Shown here: positions 1 through 9,369 of the stretch, piece by piece
Numbering within the stretch: position 1 is the first letter of the stretch
Layout: every line of letters begins with the position of its first letter
Made by a program: the position numbers and the translations under genes
NCBI RefSeq assembly: GCF_000444995.1
Contig: NC_022044.1
Coordinates: 142,584 to 206,583 of the forward strand
Length of the DNA stretch: 64,000 nt
Source: Paracoccus aminophilus JCM 7686
GTDB lineage: Bacteria > Pseudomonadota > Alphaproteobacteria > Rhodobacterales > Rhodobacteraceae
Direction of reading: 5' to 3'
Notes under the pieces: model-generated
What the model saw: only the letters and a program-made list of their open reading frames with translations
Told to the model about the DNA's origin: nothing
Database searches by the model: none

Positions 1-65
1 TCTTCGGCTGGCTGGTCCAGCGTTCGTGGAACCACACGCCGGCCCATCGCACGCGGCTCGCTTAA
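1..65 (+). CDS. C-terminal end of an unidentified gene cut by the window edge
   Basis: One frame is open from base 3 and ends at a TAA at 63-65; it encodes about 20 residues beginning FGWLVQRSW and ending RTRLA. A strong intrinsic terminator follows at 103-132 on the same strand, which suggests that a plus-strand gene really ends here. The fragment is too short to assign to a family. The other two plus frames also stay open briefly, so the choice of frame rests on the stop position and on the terminator. Confidence 0.3.
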   Translation, partial: FGWLVQRSWNHTPAHRTRLA

Positions 66-102
66 GACGCCCCCTTAACACGCAGCGATCCTGACACATC
101 TG

Positions 103-132
103 ACGCGCCGGCCCTCCCGTCGGCGCGTTTTT
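103..132 (+). terminator. Intrinsic terminator of the gene at the left edge
   Basis: A perfect 8-bp stem (ACGCGCCG at 103-110 with CGGCGCGT at 121-128) with a 10-nt loop runs into a T tract at 128-132. This is a canonical rho-independent terminator for plus-strand transcription. It lies just past the stop codon of the minus-strand regulator gene, so it may also limit read-through from the left into that gene's antisense strand. Confidence 0.75.
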
Positions 133-135
133 CTG

Positions 136-1524
136 TCAGGCCCCGCTGGAATAGGGCGCGAACCGTGCATCGGTCGGGCTGACATCCAGCGCGCGGCCCA
201 GCATCGGAAAGGCGCGCTGCGGACAGGCGGGCCGCTCGCAGACCTTGCAGCCCGGGCCGATCCGCGTCGCAAGACCCGGATCGTGCAGATCGAGCCCGCG
301 CGCATAGACCAGCCGCTCGGCATGGGCGAGATCACAACCGACCGCGACCGTGAAGGTCTTTTCCAAGGCGGCAAACCCGCCCTGACCGTGCCGCACCAGC
401 CGCGCAATCCACAGATAACTGCGCCCGTCGGGCATTTGCGCGACCTGCCGCACGATTTCTCCGGGGCGCGAGAACGCCTCGTAGATATTCCACAGCGGGC
501 AGGACCCGCCGATCCGCGAAAAGTGGAAATCGGTGGCGGACTGCCGCTTCGAGATATTCCCGGCGCGGTCGGTGCGGATGAAGAAAAACGGCACGCCGCG
601 CGCCTCGGGGCGTTGCAGGGTCGAGAGCCGGTGACAGGTGGTCTCGAACCCCACGCCAAAGCGACGCCCGAGCAGGTCGATGTCATAGCCAAGCGCCTCG
701 GCCGTCGCCAGAAACAGCCGGTAGGGCAGCAGCAGCGCGCCCGCGAAATAGTTCGCAAGCCCAATGCGCAGCAAGGCGCGGGCATCGGGGCCGAGCCCCG
801 GCTCATCCGAGAGCCGCCGGATCAGCTCATCCTGTTCGAGAAAGGCCAGCTGGGTCGCGATCTGATAGGCCTGCTGGCCCTCGCTCAGATGAGCGGCGAG
901 ATGCAAGAGCCGCGCCGCCGGGTCAAAGTGGCGCAGACTGCCGCTTTCGGGCGCAAGCGCAATGCGGATGCCATGCCGCCCCGCCAGCCGGTCGATCAGC
1001 CCCGGCGTCATGCGACCGGGCGGCAGGGCCGCGCCGATGGCCTCGGCGGCCTCGTCGAGCTCGGGGATGTAATTGCGCCGCTCGTAAAACCAGTCGCGCA
1101 CCGATTCAAACGCCGCCGGAGAGGCCGCGCTGTCGCGGTTGTCGAGCCGCCCGGCCAGAAGATCGGCGCGCTCTGCCGTATCGCGCAGACGCCGCTGCAT
1201 CGCGACAATCGCGCGAGCGACGGCGGGCATATTGGCGGCGAGCTCGCGCACCTCGGCCAAAGACGCCCCCGCGCCCTGATCGGCCAAGGCGCCGCGCAGC
1301 TCGGTGATGAGCCGCCCCTCATCGGCATCGGAAAAGAGCTGCACATCCAGCCCGAAGGCCTGATTGAGCTTCAAAAGCACCGGCACGGTCAGCGGACGCT
1401 GGTTCTGCTCGATCTGGTTGAGATAGCTCGGCGAGATCTCGAGCGCGCGGGCCAGCGCCGCCTGAGTGAGCCCGCGTTCCTCGCGCAAGCGGCGCAGGCG
1501 CACGCCCATGAATGTCTTTGCCAT
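136..1524 (-). CDS. mccR: ScfR-family short-chain acyl-CoA-responsive regulator, probably of the methylcitrate-cycle (MccR) type
   Basis: A 462-residue transcription factor. Residues 1-65 form an XRE-type helix-turn-helix (LRRLREERGLTQAALAR, then SPSYLNQIEQNQRPLT), a Zn-peptidase-like (IrrE/ImmA) region follows, and the C-terminal DUF2083 region ends with a CxxCxxxxC cluster (CKVCERPAC) typical of this family. RamB, PccR and MccR are family members that sense acyl-CoAs of propionate or acetate metabolism. The gene is divergent from thioesterase-prpD-prpC-prpB, which points to control of propionyl-CoA use. The ATG at 1524 (MAKTFMG) is preferred over an upstream TTG at 1548, because the TTG lies inside TTTGCAA operator-like repeats. 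The MccR subgroup is assigned from context only. Confidence 0.88.
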   Translation of the reverse strand: MAKTFMGVRLRRLREERGLTQAALARALEISPSYLNQIEQNQRPLTVPVLLKLNQAFGLDVQLFSDADEGRLITELRGALADQGAGASLAEVRELAANMPAVARAIVAMQRRLRDTAERADLLAGRLDNRDSAASPAAFESVRDWFYERRNYIPELDEAAEAIGAALPPGRMTPGLIDRLAGRHGIRIALAPESGSLRHFDPAARLLHLAAHLSEGQQAYQIATQLAFLEQDELIRRLSDEPGLGPDARALLRIGLANYFAGALLLPYRLFLATAEALGYDIDLLGRRFGVGFETTCHRLSTLQRPEARGVPFFFIRTDRAGNISKRQSATDFHFSRIGGSCPLWNIYEAFSRPGEIVRQVAQMPDGRSYLWIARLVRHGQGGFAALEKTFTVAVGCDLAHAERLVYARGLDLHDPGLATRIGPGCKVCERPACPQRAFPMLGRALDVSPTDARFAPYSSGA

Positions 1525-1633
1525 CTTCGCAACCTTTGCAATTTGCAAGAATGACCTTCGCAGATCACCGCTTTTTCAGGAGTTTATCGCGGTATCCCGG
1601 ATGTGAATAGATGGGATTGCCAATCTTGCGAAG
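1525..1633. promoter_or_regulatory. Cluster of TTTGCAA / CTTCGCAA half-sites in the mccR-prp divergent promoter
   Basis: Two TTTGCAA elements sit head to tail at 1535-1541 and 1542-1548. Related CTTCGCAA or CTTCGCAG elements lie at 1525-1532 and 1556-1563, and the exact inverse, TTGCGAAG, lies at 1626-1633. ScfR-family regulators such as RamB and PccR are known to bind TTTGCAAA-like half-sites, so this is the likely operator for both autoregulation and prp control. The inner sites lie directly upstream of the regulator's ATG; the outer one overlaps the ribosome binding site region of the thioesterase gene. Confidence 0.65.
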
Positions 1634-1643
1634 GGCAATCGAC

Positions 1644-2036
1644 ATGACCGCACCTGCCACGACCACCCTGACCGAAGTGATCTTTCCCGAACAGGCGAAC
1701 CATTACGGGACGCTCTTTGGCGGCAATGCCTTGGCGCTGATGGCCAAGGCGGCCTTTATCGCCGCCTCGCGTCATGCCCGGACCGCAGTGGTCATGGCGC
1801 GCTCGGAGCGGGTCGATTTCGGCGCCCCGATTGCGGTCGGCGCGCTCTTGGAGCTCGAGGCCAGGGTCATCCGCACCGGGCGCAGCTCGATGACCGTCGA
1901 GGTCGTGGGGCAGGCAGCACCGCTGAGCTCTGCGACCCGGCGCGAGGTCCTGCGCGGGCGCTTCGAGATGGTGGCGGTCGATGACAAAGGCCGCCCGCAG
2001 GCGCTGACGCCCGCCCCCTTCGCCACACCGATCTGA
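1644..2036 (+). CDS. Acyl-CoA thioesterase, hot-dog fold (YciA-like)
   Basis: A 130-residue single hot-dog-fold protein. The segment FPEQANHYGTLFGGNALALM carries the conserved N-x-x-G-x-x-F-G-G core of YciA/BACH-type thioesterases, which hydrolyse acyl-CoA to the free acid and CoA. The ATG at 1644 has a GAAGGG ribosome binding site 7 nt upstream, whereas an in-frame ATG at 1611 has none. It is the first gene of the prp operon, 15 nt ahead of prpD, so it probably relieves build-up of propionyl-CoA or a related acyl-CoA and frees CoA. The exact substrate cannot be read from the sequence. Confidence 0.85.
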   Translation: MTAPATTTLTEVIFPEQANHYGTLFGGNALALMAKAAFIAASRHARTAVVMARSERVDFGAPIAVGALLELEARVIRTGRSSMTVEVVGQAAPLSSATRREVLRGRFEMVAVDDKGRPQALTPAPFATPI

Positions 2037-2051
2037 ACAAAGGAAAGCGAA

Positions 2052-3593
2052 ATGACCATTCACGACAAGATCTCTGCCGCAACCGTCCTGCATGATCTGC
2101 GCAGCTACAAATCCGCCGAACATCTGCCGCGCGAGGACCAGCTCGCCTGGAAAATCGCCGAGGTCGCCGCCGATCCGGTCGAGGTTCTGCCCGAAGTGAC
2201 CGAGATGATCGTGAACCGCATCATCGACAATGCGGCGGTGGCGGCGGCATCCCTGGCGCGGCGTCCGGTCGCCTCGGCGCGCGCACAGGCGCTGTGCCAT
2301 CCCTATCAGCGCGGCGCGACGGTCTTTGGCATGTCGGATGCGACCCGCGTCAGCCCGGAATGGGCGGCCTGGGCCAATGGCACGGCGGTGCGCGAGCTGG
2401 ATTTCCACGACACCTTCCTCGCCGCCGATTACAGCCATCCCGGCGACAATATCCCGCCGCTGCTGGCGGTGGCCCAGCATTGCGTGCTCTCGGGCCGCGA
2501 TCTGATCCGGGGGCTCGCGACGGGCTATGAGATTCAGGTCAATCTGGTCAAAGGCATCTGCCTGCACGAGCACAAGATCGACCATATCGCCCATCTCGGG
2601 CCGTCAGCCGCTGCCGGGATTGGCACGGCGCTGAAACTCCCGACCGAGGTGATTTATCAGGCGATCCAGCAGGCTTTGCATGTCACCACGACGACGCGCC
2701 AAAGCCGCAAGGGCGAGATTTCCTCGTGGAAGGCCTTTGCCCCGGCCTTTGCGGGCAAAATGGCGATCGAGGCGGTGGACCGCGTCATGCGCGGCGAGGG
2801 CGCGCCGTCGCCCGCATGGGAAGGCGAGGACGGCTTTATCGCTTGGCTGCTGTCGGGCCCCGAGGCGCGCTATCAGGTGCCCTTGCCCGCCAAGGGTCAG
2901 GCCAAACGCGCGATCCTTGACACCTATACCAAGGAGCATTCGGCGGAATATCAGTCGCAGGCGCTGATTGATCTGGCGCGGCGCATGGGGCCACGGATCG
3001 GTGATCTGAGCCAGATCGACAGCATCATCATCCACACCTCGCATCACACCCATTACGTCATCGGGACCGGGGCGAAAGACCCGCAGAAGATGGACCCGAA
3101 GGCCTCGCGCGAGACTTTGGACCATTCGATCATGTATATTTTCGCGGTCGCGCTGGAAGACGGCGGCTGGCATCACGAGAAAAGCTATGCCCCCGAGCGC
3201 GCCAACCGCCCCGAGACCGTGGCGCTCTGGCACAAGATCTCGACCGTCGAGGACGGCGAATGGACGCGCCGCTATCACGCCCGCGATCCCAAGGAGAAAG
3301 CCTTTGGCGGTCGGGTCGAGGTGCGGCTGAAGGATGGCCGCGTCATCAGCGACGAGCTTGCCTTGGCCGATGCCCATCCCGATGGCGCGCGCCCTTTTGT
3401 CCGCGCCAATTACGTCCAGAAATTCCTGACGCTCTCGGAAGGGATCATCACCCCCGAAGAGCAGCGCCGCTTCCTCAATGCCGCCGAAAACCTGAGCGAT
3501 CTGGGGCGCGGCGATCTGGGGCAGCTCAATTTCACCGTCTCGCCGGATCGTCTTGGCGCACCGCGCCCGACGGGCATCTTTGACTGGTCATAA
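2052..3593 (+). CDS. prpD: 2-methylcitrate dehydratase
   Basis: A 513-residue MmgE/PrpD-family protein, close to the usual length of about 480-510. PrpD dehydrates 2-methylcitrate to 2-methyl-cis-aconitate, the second step of the methylcitrate cycle. The N-terminal all-helical region has the family pattern ([37 protein letters not shown]), and the central part has the [19 protein letters not shown] segment typical of PrpD. The ATG at 2052 follows an AAAGGAAAG ribosome binding site. It lies between the thioesterase gene and prpC in one tight operon. MmgE/PrpD proteins also include other dehydratases, but the prpC and prpB neighbours settle the function. Confidence 0.95.
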   Translation: MTIHDKISAATVLHDLRSYKSAEHLPREDQLAWKIAEVAADPVEVLPEVTEMIVNRIIDNAAVAAASLARRPVASARAQALCHPYQRGATVFGMSDATRVSPEWAAWANGTAVRELDFHDTFLAADYSHPGDNIPPLLAVAQHCVLSGRDLIRGLATGYEIQVNLVKGICLHEHKIDHIAHLGPSAAAGIGTALKLPTEVIYQAIQQALHVTTTTRQSRKGEISSWKAFAPAFAGKMAIEAVDRVMRGEGAPSPAWEGEDGFIAWLLSGPEARYQVPLPAKGQAKRAILDTYTKEHSAEYQSQALIDLARRMGPRIGDLSQIDSIIIHTSHHTHYVIGTGAKDPQKMDPKASRETLDHSIMYIFAVALEDGGWHHEKSYAPERANRPETVALWHKISTVEDGEWTRRYHARDPKEKAFGGRVEVRLKDGRVISDELALADAHPDGARPFVRANYVQKFLTLSEGIITPEEQRRFLNAAENLSDLGRGDLGQLNFTVSPDRLGAPRPTGIFDWS

Positions 3594-3603
3594 GGGGAAG
3601 AAC

Positions 3604-4773
3604 ATGTCGGAACCTGTTAGAAAACCAAAGAAATCCGTGGCGCTTTCGGGCGTGGTGGCCGGGAATACAGCGCTCTGCAGCGTCGGCCAGACCGGGAATG
3701 ACCTGCATTATCGCGGCTATGACATCCTCGAGATTGCCGAGGCCTGCGAATACGAGGAAATCGCCCATCTGCTGATCCATGGCGCGCTGCCCTCTGGCGC
3801 GGAGCTGCGCGCCTATAAGGCCAAGCTGCGCGGTCTGCGCGGCCTGCCTTTGGCGGTGCGCCAGACGCTCGAGGCGATCCCGGCCTCGGCGCATCCGATG
3901 GATGTGCTGCGCTCGGGCGTCTCGGCGATGGGCTGCGTGCTGCCGGAAGCGGCGGATCATAACACGCCCGGCGCGCGCGACATCATCGACCGGCTGATCG
4001 CCTCGCAGGGCTCGATGCTGCTCTACTGGTATCACTTCGCCCAGAATGGCCGCCGTATCGAGGTCGAGAGCTCCGAGGACAGCATCGCCGGCCACTTCCT
4101 GCACCTTCTGCACGGTGCCCCGCCCTCGGCGGGCGAGGTGCGGGCGATGCAGACCACGCTGAACCTTTACGCCGAGCATGAATTCAACGCCTCGACCTTC
4201 ACCGCGCGGATCATCGCGGGAACGGGCTCGGATGTCTATTCGACGGTCGCAGGCGCAATCGGAGCGCTGCGCGGCGCCAAACATGGCGGCGCCAATGAGG
4301 TCGCTTTCGAGATCCAGAAACGCTATGCGACCCCCGACGAGGCCGAGGCCGATATTCGCGCCCGCGTCGCCGCGAAAGAGGTGGTGATCGGCTTTGGCCA
4401 TCCGGTCTATACGATCTCGGATCCGCGCAATGTCGTCATCAAGCGGGTCGCACGCCAGTTGGCCGAGGCGCAAAACAGCACCAAGATGTTCGAGATCGCC
4501 GCCCGGATCGAAACGGTCATGGCCGATGCCAAGGGCATGTTCCCGAACCTCGACTGGTTCTCGGCGGTGTCCTATCATCTGCTGGGCGTGCCGACCGCAA
4601 TGTTCACGCCGCTCTTCGTGATCGCGCGAACGGCGGGCTGGGGCGCTCATGTGATCGAGCAGCGTATCGACAACAAGATCATCCGGCCCTCGGCCAATTA
4701 CATCGGCCCCGAGAACCGCGATTTTCAGCCGATCGACCTGCGCGACCGCCTCATTGCTACCGCAGCGGAGTAA
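3604..4773 (+). CDS. prpC: 2-methylcitrate synthase
   Basis: A 389-residue citrate-synthase-fold enzyme that condenses propionyl-CoA with oxaloacetate. Visible motifs are the catalytic-His region GAKHGGANE near residue 230, [13 protein letters not shown] near 265, and [12 protein letters not shown] near 345. The length fits the short, dimeric type I methylcitrate synthases. The frame is open upstream into prpD, but the ATG at 3604 with the AAGGGGAAG ribosome binding site at 3591-3599 is the likely start, 10 nt after the prpD stop. Specificity for propionyl-CoA is inferred from the neighbours. Confidence 0.95.
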   Translation: MSEPVRKPKKSVALSGVVAGNTALCSVGQTGNDLHYRGYDILEIAEACEYEEIAHLLIHGALPSGAELRAYKAKLRGLRGLPLAVRQTLEAIPASAHPMDVLRSGVSAMGCVLPEAADHNTPGARDIIDRLIASQGSMLLYWYHFAQNGRRIEVESSEDSIAGHFLHLLHGAPPSAGEVRAMQTTLNLYAEHEFNASTFTARIIAGTGSDVYSTVAGAIGALRGAKHGGANEVAFEIQKRYATPDEAEADIRARVAAKEVVIGFGHPVYTISDPRNVVIKRVARQLAEAQNSTKMFEIAARIETVMADAKGMFPNLDWFSAVSYHLLGVPTAMFTPLFVIARTAGWGAHVIEQRIDNKIIRPSANYIGPENRDFQPIDLRDRLIATAAE

Positions 4774-4776
4774 GCC

Positions 4777-5688
4777 ATGCCCTATCTGATCGGAAACGAC
4801 CTGCCCGAGGCCCCTGCGGGGGCCCGGTTCCGCGCGGCTTTGGCCCGGCCGGGCATTCTGGAACTGCCCGGCGCGCAAAACGGCATGGCCGCGCTTCAGG
4901 CGAAGGCGGCGGGGTTTCAGGCGCTCTATCTCTCGGGCGCGGCGATGACGGCCAGCATGGGCTTGCCCGATCTCGGCATCATCACCGTCGATGAGGTCGC
5001 TTTCTTCATCCGCCAGATCGCGCGGGCGAGCGGGCTGCCGCTGCTCGTCGATGGCGATACCGGCTATGGCGAGGCGCTCAATGTCATGCATATGGTGCGG
5101 GTGTTCGAGGAGGCAGGCGCAGGCGCGGTTCACCTCGAAGACCAGCTCCTGCCCAAGAAATGCGGCCATCTGAACGACAAGAAACTGGCCAGCGCCTCGG
5201 ATATGGCGGCCAAGGTTGCGGCGGCGGCACGCGCCCGGCGCGATCTGGTGGTGATCGCGCGCACCGATGCGGCGGCCTCGGAAGGCATCGAAGGCGCGGT
5301 CGCGCGCGCGAAGCTTTACGTCGAGGCGGGCGCGGATGCGATCTTCCCCGAGGCGCTGACCAGCGTCGAGATGTTTCGCGAGGTTCGCGCCGCTTTGCCC
5401 GGCGTGCGGCTCTTGGCGAATATGACCGAATTTGGCCGCACGCCCGCGCTCACCGCGCGCGAATTCGAAGAGCTTGGCTATGATATGGTGATCTGGCCGG
5501 TCTCGTCCTTGCGCGTCGCGAACAAGGCGCAGGAAAAGCTGTACGCCACGCTCAAACGCGACGGCGCGACCACCGCCATGCTGCCCGAGATGCAGACCCG
5601 GGCCGAGCTTTACGCGCTGATCGGGCTCAATGACTTCGAGGCGCTCGACGCCAGCATTGCCCGCAGCGTTTTGCCGAAACTCGGCTGA
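4777..5688 (+). CDS. prpB: 2-methylisocitrate lyase
   Basis: A 303-residue member of the isocitrate lyase / PEP mutase superfamily that cleaves 2-methylisocitrate to pyruvate and succinate, the last step of the methylcitrate cycle. Visible are the metal-binding DGDTGYGEALN segment near residue 90, the EDQ pair, and the catalytic loop PKKCGH near 127, whose Cys is the acid-base residue of the family. The ATG starts 3 nt after the prpC stop. The 2-methylaconitate isomerase (prpF) or aconitase needed for the middle step is not in this window. Confidence 0.95.
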   Translation: MPYLIGNDLPEAPAGARFRAALARPGILELPGAQNGMAALQAKAAGFQALYLSGAAMTASMGLPDLGIITVDEVAFFIRQIARASGLPLLVDGDTGYGEALNVMHMVRVFEEAGAGAVHLEDQLLPKKCGHLNDKKLASASDMAAKVAAAARARRDLVVIARTDAAASEGIEGAVARAKLYVEAGADAIFPEALTSVEMFREVRAALPGVRLLANMTEFGRTPALTAREFEELGYDMVIWPVSSLRVANKAQEKLYATLKRDGATTAMLPEMQTRAELYALIGLNDFEALDASIARSVLPKLG

Positions 5689-5722
5689 TTTCCCTTTCTC
5701 CGCACCTCCCTCGCGGGGCACG

Positions 5723-5745
5723 CGTCGGGCCTAATGGCCCGGCGC
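5723..5745. terminator. Possible hairpin between convergent prpB and the B12 operon
   Basis: CGTCGGGCC and GGCCCGGCG form a 9-bp stem (one G-T pair) around a TAAT loop, overlapping the stop codon (TAG at 5731-5733) of the minus-strand gene. No T tract follows on either strand, so a terminator function for the two converging operons is only tentative. Confidence 0.3.
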
Positions 5746-6744
5746 ATCTTCATCGGCGTGGTCAAGCTCGCGGTCATAGGCGGCGCGCCAGCGGGCCAGC
5801 CGTGCGTTTTCGCCCTCGCGCCGCCCCGCCTGACGCAAGGCCACGCGAAAGGCGACGCGACCCGCGCGATCTTCGGGCGGGGCAAGATCGCCGGGCTCGG
5901 CGCCGCCCGCCAAGGCCGCCCAGAGCCGCTGCTTGATCGCCAGATTGACCGGATCGCCCCAAGCCGACAGAAACGCCTGAAACGCCGCGAAAATCTCCGG
6001 ATCGAAGGCGCGGTCTTCTGCCAGCGTGCCCATGATCGGGCTGGGTGGATGAAAGCCCGCGACCGGCACCAGCCCCTCGGGGATCGGCATATTCGCCGAA
6101 TGGCTGCGCCGCGCGCGCAAGAGCTTGGGCAGGACATGGGTATGCGGCCCGGTCGGAGAGGTGCCGCCAGTGTCCGGCCCGCCGATCTTTTGATAGACCT
6201 CGACCCGCCCGATCCGGCTCTGCGCCACGCGATGGGGATGGGCCTTGAGGATCGCGGCCATCGCCGGATTGCCGGGCGCCATCACCGGGCGTCCGACATG
6301 GGCGCGCAGCAGCGCCAGCAGCTCGGGATCGGCGGTGCGGATGCAGAAATCGACTTGCGGCTGGTCAAGCCCCATGTCGAAAAGCACGCCCGCACGATCC
6401 TGAGCACGCAAGGCGTCATGGTCGGGGCCAAGCTCGGTCAGGACCGCGCGCTGCGTCATCGCCGCCTCGGGCGCGGGCAGGCACAGCGCCACGCCTTGCT
6501 GCCAGCGATCGGGGCGCGGGCTCAGCGCCTCCCAGGCGATGGGCGTGACCCGGTCGAGCTCCTCGAGCCGCACCCCGCCGCGCGCAGAGACCGCCGCGCA
6601 GCCCGCAAGCAGGGCAGGGGCGGGATCGCCCGCGACATGGTGAAACTCGGCAATCGCGCCGAAAGAGCCCATCGACCAGCCCGCATCCGGATCGGGCAGC
6701 GCGGCCTTCAGATGCTGGTCGAGCGTCGGTTGCGGGACGGTCAT
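5731..6744 (-). CDS. Conserved protein of unknown function, last gene of the B12 uptake operon
   Basis: A 337-residue soluble protein with no signal peptide or membrane segment. The N-terminal third contains GSFGAIAEFHH and SARGGVRLEELDRVTP; the middle has QVDFCIRT and the central PTGPHTHVLPKLL has two histidines close together. I believe it belongs to a family kept as a DUF (I recall DUF6925) that is found beside cobalamin or iron ABC transporters in alphaproteobacteria, but I cannot check this. It overlaps the start of btuD by 4 nt as ATGA, so it is translationally coupled and lies under the cobalamin riboswitch. A role in cobalamin handling after import is inference. Confidence 0.7.
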   Translation of the reverse strand: MTVPQPTLDQHLKAALPDPDAGWSMGSFGAIAEFHHVAGDPAPALLAGCAAVSARGGVRLEELDRVTPIAWEALSPRPDRWQQGVALCLPAPEAAMTQRAVLTELGPDHDALRAQDRAGVLFDMGLDQPQVDFCIRTADPELLALLRAHVGRPVMAPGNPAMAAILKAHPHRVAQSRIGRVEVYQKIGGPDTGGTSPTGPHTHVLPKLLRARRSHSANMPIPEGLVPVAGFHPPSPIMGTLAEDRAFDPEIFAAFQAFLSAWGDPVNLAIKQRLWAALAGGAEPGDLAPPEDRAGRVAFRVALRQAGRREGENARLARWRAAYDRELDHADEDAPGH

Positions 6745-7508
6745 GGCAGGTCTCCGGTCAGAATATCGAGCGGCTGAAGCACCGGCCCCTCGGCGGTTTG
6801 CGCGCGATAGGCGGTGATGCCGAAGGCGCGGGCAAGGTGGGTGGGGCTTAAGACATCGAGCGGGGGGCCATCGGCGAGAATCCGGCCCTCATGCAGCAGG
6901 ATCAGCCGCGAGCAATGACGCGCGGCAAGGCCCAGATCATGCAGCGAGGCCAGCACCGTCCGCCCCTCGGCGGCCAGCGCCGCGAAACAGGACATGACCC
7001 GGATCTGCGCGGCGGGATCAAGCCCGGCAATCGGCTCATCCGCGATCAGAAGGGGCGTGTCCTGCGCGAGCATCCGCGCGATCAGGACGCGCGCTTGCTC
7101 GCCGCCCGAAAGCGCGGTGGCGGGGCGATGCCGCAGGGGCTCCAGCCCCAGCGCGGCAAGGGCGCGGGAGACGGCGGGGTGTTCGCCGCGATTGCGATCA
7201 CCTGCGTCGCCATGGGGCGCGCGGCCAAGCGCAACCAGCCGCGCGACCGAGACCGGCCAGGCAATCTCGCGCCCCTGCGGCATGAAGGCGGCGCGGCGCG
7301 CGCGCTCGGCTGGGCGAAGCCCGGTCAGCGAGGATCGCCCCTCATGCGCCAAAAGCCCCAAAGCGGCGCGCAAGAGTGTGGTCTTGCCCGCCCCATTCGC
7401 GCCCAGAAGGCCCACAAACTCGCCGGGCGCAAGATCGAGATCAATGCCCGCCAAGACGCCACGCCCTGCCCGGCGCAGGGACAGTTTCTTGAGGGACAGT
7501 ACGCTCAT
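6741..7508 (-). CDS. btuD: Cobalamin ABC transporter ATP-binding protein
   Basis: A 255-residue ABC ATPase of the FecE/BtuD type that powers uptake through the inner membrane. The Walker A motif GANGAGKTT is at 36-44, the signature LSGGEQARV near 138, Walker B with LLIADEP near 160, and the switch His in SLHD near 195. The gene overlaps btuC by 4 nt upstream and the unknown-function gene by 4 nt downstream. Sequence alone does not separate cobalamin from iron-siderophore importers; the upstream B12 riboswitch decides the substrate. Confidence 0.9.
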   Translation of the reverse strand: MSVLSLKKLSLRRAGRGVLAGIDLDLAPGEFVGLLGANGAGKTTLLRAALGLLAHEGRSSLTGLRPAERARRAAFMPQGREIAWPVSVARLVALGRAPHGDAGDRNRGEHPAVSRALAALGLEPLRHRPATALSGGEQARVLIARMLAQDTPLLIADEPIAGLDPAAQIRVMSCFAALAAEGRTVLASLHDLGLAARHCSRLILLHEGRILADGPPLDVLSPTHLARAFGITAYRAQTAEGPVLQPLDILTGDLP

Positions 7509-8506
7509 GGCCCCTCGCTCCGGCTGCGCCAGATCAGATGGAGAAAGAAGGGCGCGCCGATCAAGGCGGTCAACACGCCAAGCTTGAGATCGCGGCCCGG
7601 CGCAATCACCCGCACTGCGATATCGGCCGCAAGAATGACCGCCGCGCCGCCCAAAGCCGAGGCGGGCAGCAGCCGCGCCGGGCTGGCGCCGACCGCGCGG
7701 CGCAGCAGATGGGGCACGACCAGACCGACAAAGCCGACCGCACCCGCAACGGCTGTCGCCGCGCCGACCAGCGCGGCAACGCCCAGCACCAGCCGCAGCC
7801 GCAGGGACCCAAGGCCGATCCCCATCGAGGCCGCCGCATCCTCGCCCAAGGTCAGCGCTTCGAGCCCCTTGCCGGTCGACAAAAGCAGCCCCGCGCCGAT
7901 CACAAAGAAGGGCAACATGGTCCAGACATGCAGCATCGAGCGATCGGCAAGCGAGCCCATCATCCAGAAAATGATCTCATTGGCGGCGAAAGGATTGGGC
8001 GAGAGGTTCAGCACCAGCGAGGTCGCCGCCCCAGCGAGCGCCGAAATCGCGATGCCCGCAAGGATCAGCGGCAGGGCTCCGCCGCGCCCGCCCGCAAGCG
8101 TCAGGATGACCAGCACGGACAGAAGCGCCCCGGCCAAGGCCGCGACGGGCAGGCCAAGCGGCAGGGCGGCGGCAAGCCCGGTCTGGATCGCCAGAACCGC
8201 GCCCAAAGCCGCCGACGCCGAGGTGCCGATCAACCCGGGCTCGGCGAGGGGATTGCGCAGAAAGCCCTGAATCGCCGCGCCCGAGAGGCCAAGGCTTGCG
8301 CCAAGCAGCAGGCCAAGAATGGCGCGGGGCAGGCGGATTTCTTGCATGACCATACCGAGCAGCGGATCGCCCGCGCCGACCAGCGCTGCGAGCGCCGCGC
8401 CCGGCGCGACCGGCACTGTGCCGATCAGCAAGGAGGCCATGAAGAGCGCGAGGACCAGCGCGCCCAAAGCCGCCAGCACGCGGGGATAGGAAGCGGGATC
8501 TCTCAT
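7505..8506 (-). CDS. btuC: Cobalamin ABC transporter permease, FecCD/BtuC family
   Basis: A 333-residue polytopic inner-membrane protein with about ten hydrophobic segments. It has the family motifs GLSGAAIQGFLRNPLAEP near residue 80, with the following GLIGTSASAALGAV, and GFVGLVVPHLLRR near 265, which contacts the ATPase. The ATG at 8506 (MRDPASYPRV) is chosen over an open-frame extension to 8596, because the extension would run deep into btuF and is rich in Arg and Cys. The start overlaps the end of btuF by 4 nt. It probably works as a dimer with two BtuD subunits. Confidence 0.9.
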   Translation of the reverse strand: MRDPASYPRVLAALGALVLALFMASLLIGTVPVAPGAALAALVGAGDPLLGMVMQEIRLPRAILGLLLGASLGLSGAAIQGFLRNPLAEPGLIGTSASAALGAVLAIQTGLAAALPLGLPVAALAGALLSVLVILTLAGGRGGALPLILAGIAISALAGAATSLVLNLSPNPFAANEIIFWMMGSLADRSMLHVWTMLPFFVIGAGLLLSTGKGLEALTLGEDAAASMGIGLGSLRLRLVLGVAALVGAATAVAGAVGFVGLVVPHLLRRAVGASPARLLPASALGGAAVILAADIAVRVIAPGRDLKLGVLTALIGAPFFLHLIWRSRSEGP

Positions 8507-9369
8507 GGGCTTTCCTTTTGCTCCTTCTGCACCGCAAGGCGGGCGGCACGCAGTTTTGCGATGGCGGCGAGAACATGAGGCGTGCCGCAGACCCAATCGG
8601 GATCGGCCATAGCCGTAACGCCCGCCCGCGCGGCGAGGTCCTGCACGGCGGGGTGATCGAGAATGTCTTCCGCGCGCGAGCCGCCGCCAAAGCCCTGCCC
8701 ACGGATCAAGAGATCGGGATTGGCCCGCACCAGCTGCTCAAGCGAGAGGATGCCGCCCTGCGACAGACCGGCCTCGGTCGCGATATTGTCGAGCCCCGCC
8801 GCGGCGATGATCTGCCCGGCGAGGCTTTGATCGCCCGAGGTATAGCCATTCGCGCCGTAAAGCGCCGCGCGCGGGCGGGTGGGGGCGCTGTCTTGCAAAG
8901 CCGCCAGATCGCGGTCGAATACGGCGATCATCGCCTCGGCCTCGGGCGCGCGACCCAGAGCCGCGCCCATCTTGCGGATATTGGCGCGGATCGCCTCGAA
9001 ATCATCTTCCGGCGCGAATTGCTCCACCGGGATCTGCAAGCGGCGCAGCATGGCAACCGTCGCGGGCGTGGTATAGCTGCCCGCCAGCACGAGATCGGGG
9101 CGCAGCGCGGCGATCTCTTCGGCGAGGCCATGATTGACCGGATAAAGCGCCGCCTCATCCGCCATGGCCGAGCTGCGCGCATCCCGCGCCAGATAGCTCA
9201 CCGAGATCAGCTGACCGGGCGCCGCCAGCATCATCGCGAGCTGATCGGTGCACAGATTCATCGATACGACGCGCCGGGGCGGCTCTGCCGCCGGAACCGC
9301 CCAAGCCGCCGGCGCCAGAAGGCCAAGGCCGAGTGCGATGCACCCAGCCAAGGTCAGCCGTCTTACCAT
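8503..9369 (-). CDS. btuF: Periplasmic cobalamin-binding protein
   Basis: A 288-residue class III solute-binding protein. Residues 1-24 form a signal peptide (MVRRLTLAGCIALGLGLLAPAAWA). The mature part begins with the RVVSMNLCTDQLAMMLA motif, which fits the BtuF/FepB fold, followed by ALRPDLVLAG and the long helix joining two lobes. The protein would hand cobalamin from the outer-membrane receptor to BtuCD. It overlaps the end of btuB by 7 nt. An iron-siderophore role is possible from the fold alone but is unlikely behind a cobalamin riboswitch. Confidence 0.88.
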   Translation of the reverse strand: MVRRLTLAGCIALGLGLLAPAAWAVPAAEPPRRVVSMNLCTDQLAMMLAAPGQLISVSYLARDARSSAMADEAALYPVNHGLAEEIAALRPDLVLAGSYTTPATVAMLRRLQIPVEQFAPEDDFEAIRANIRKMGAALGRAPEAEAMIAVFDRDLAALQDSAPTRPRAALYGANGYTSGDQSLAGQIIAAAGLDNIATEAGLSQGGILSLEQLVRANPDLLIRGQGFGGGSRAEDILDHPAVQDLAARAGVTAMADPDWVCGTPHVLAAIAKLRAARLAVQKEQKESP

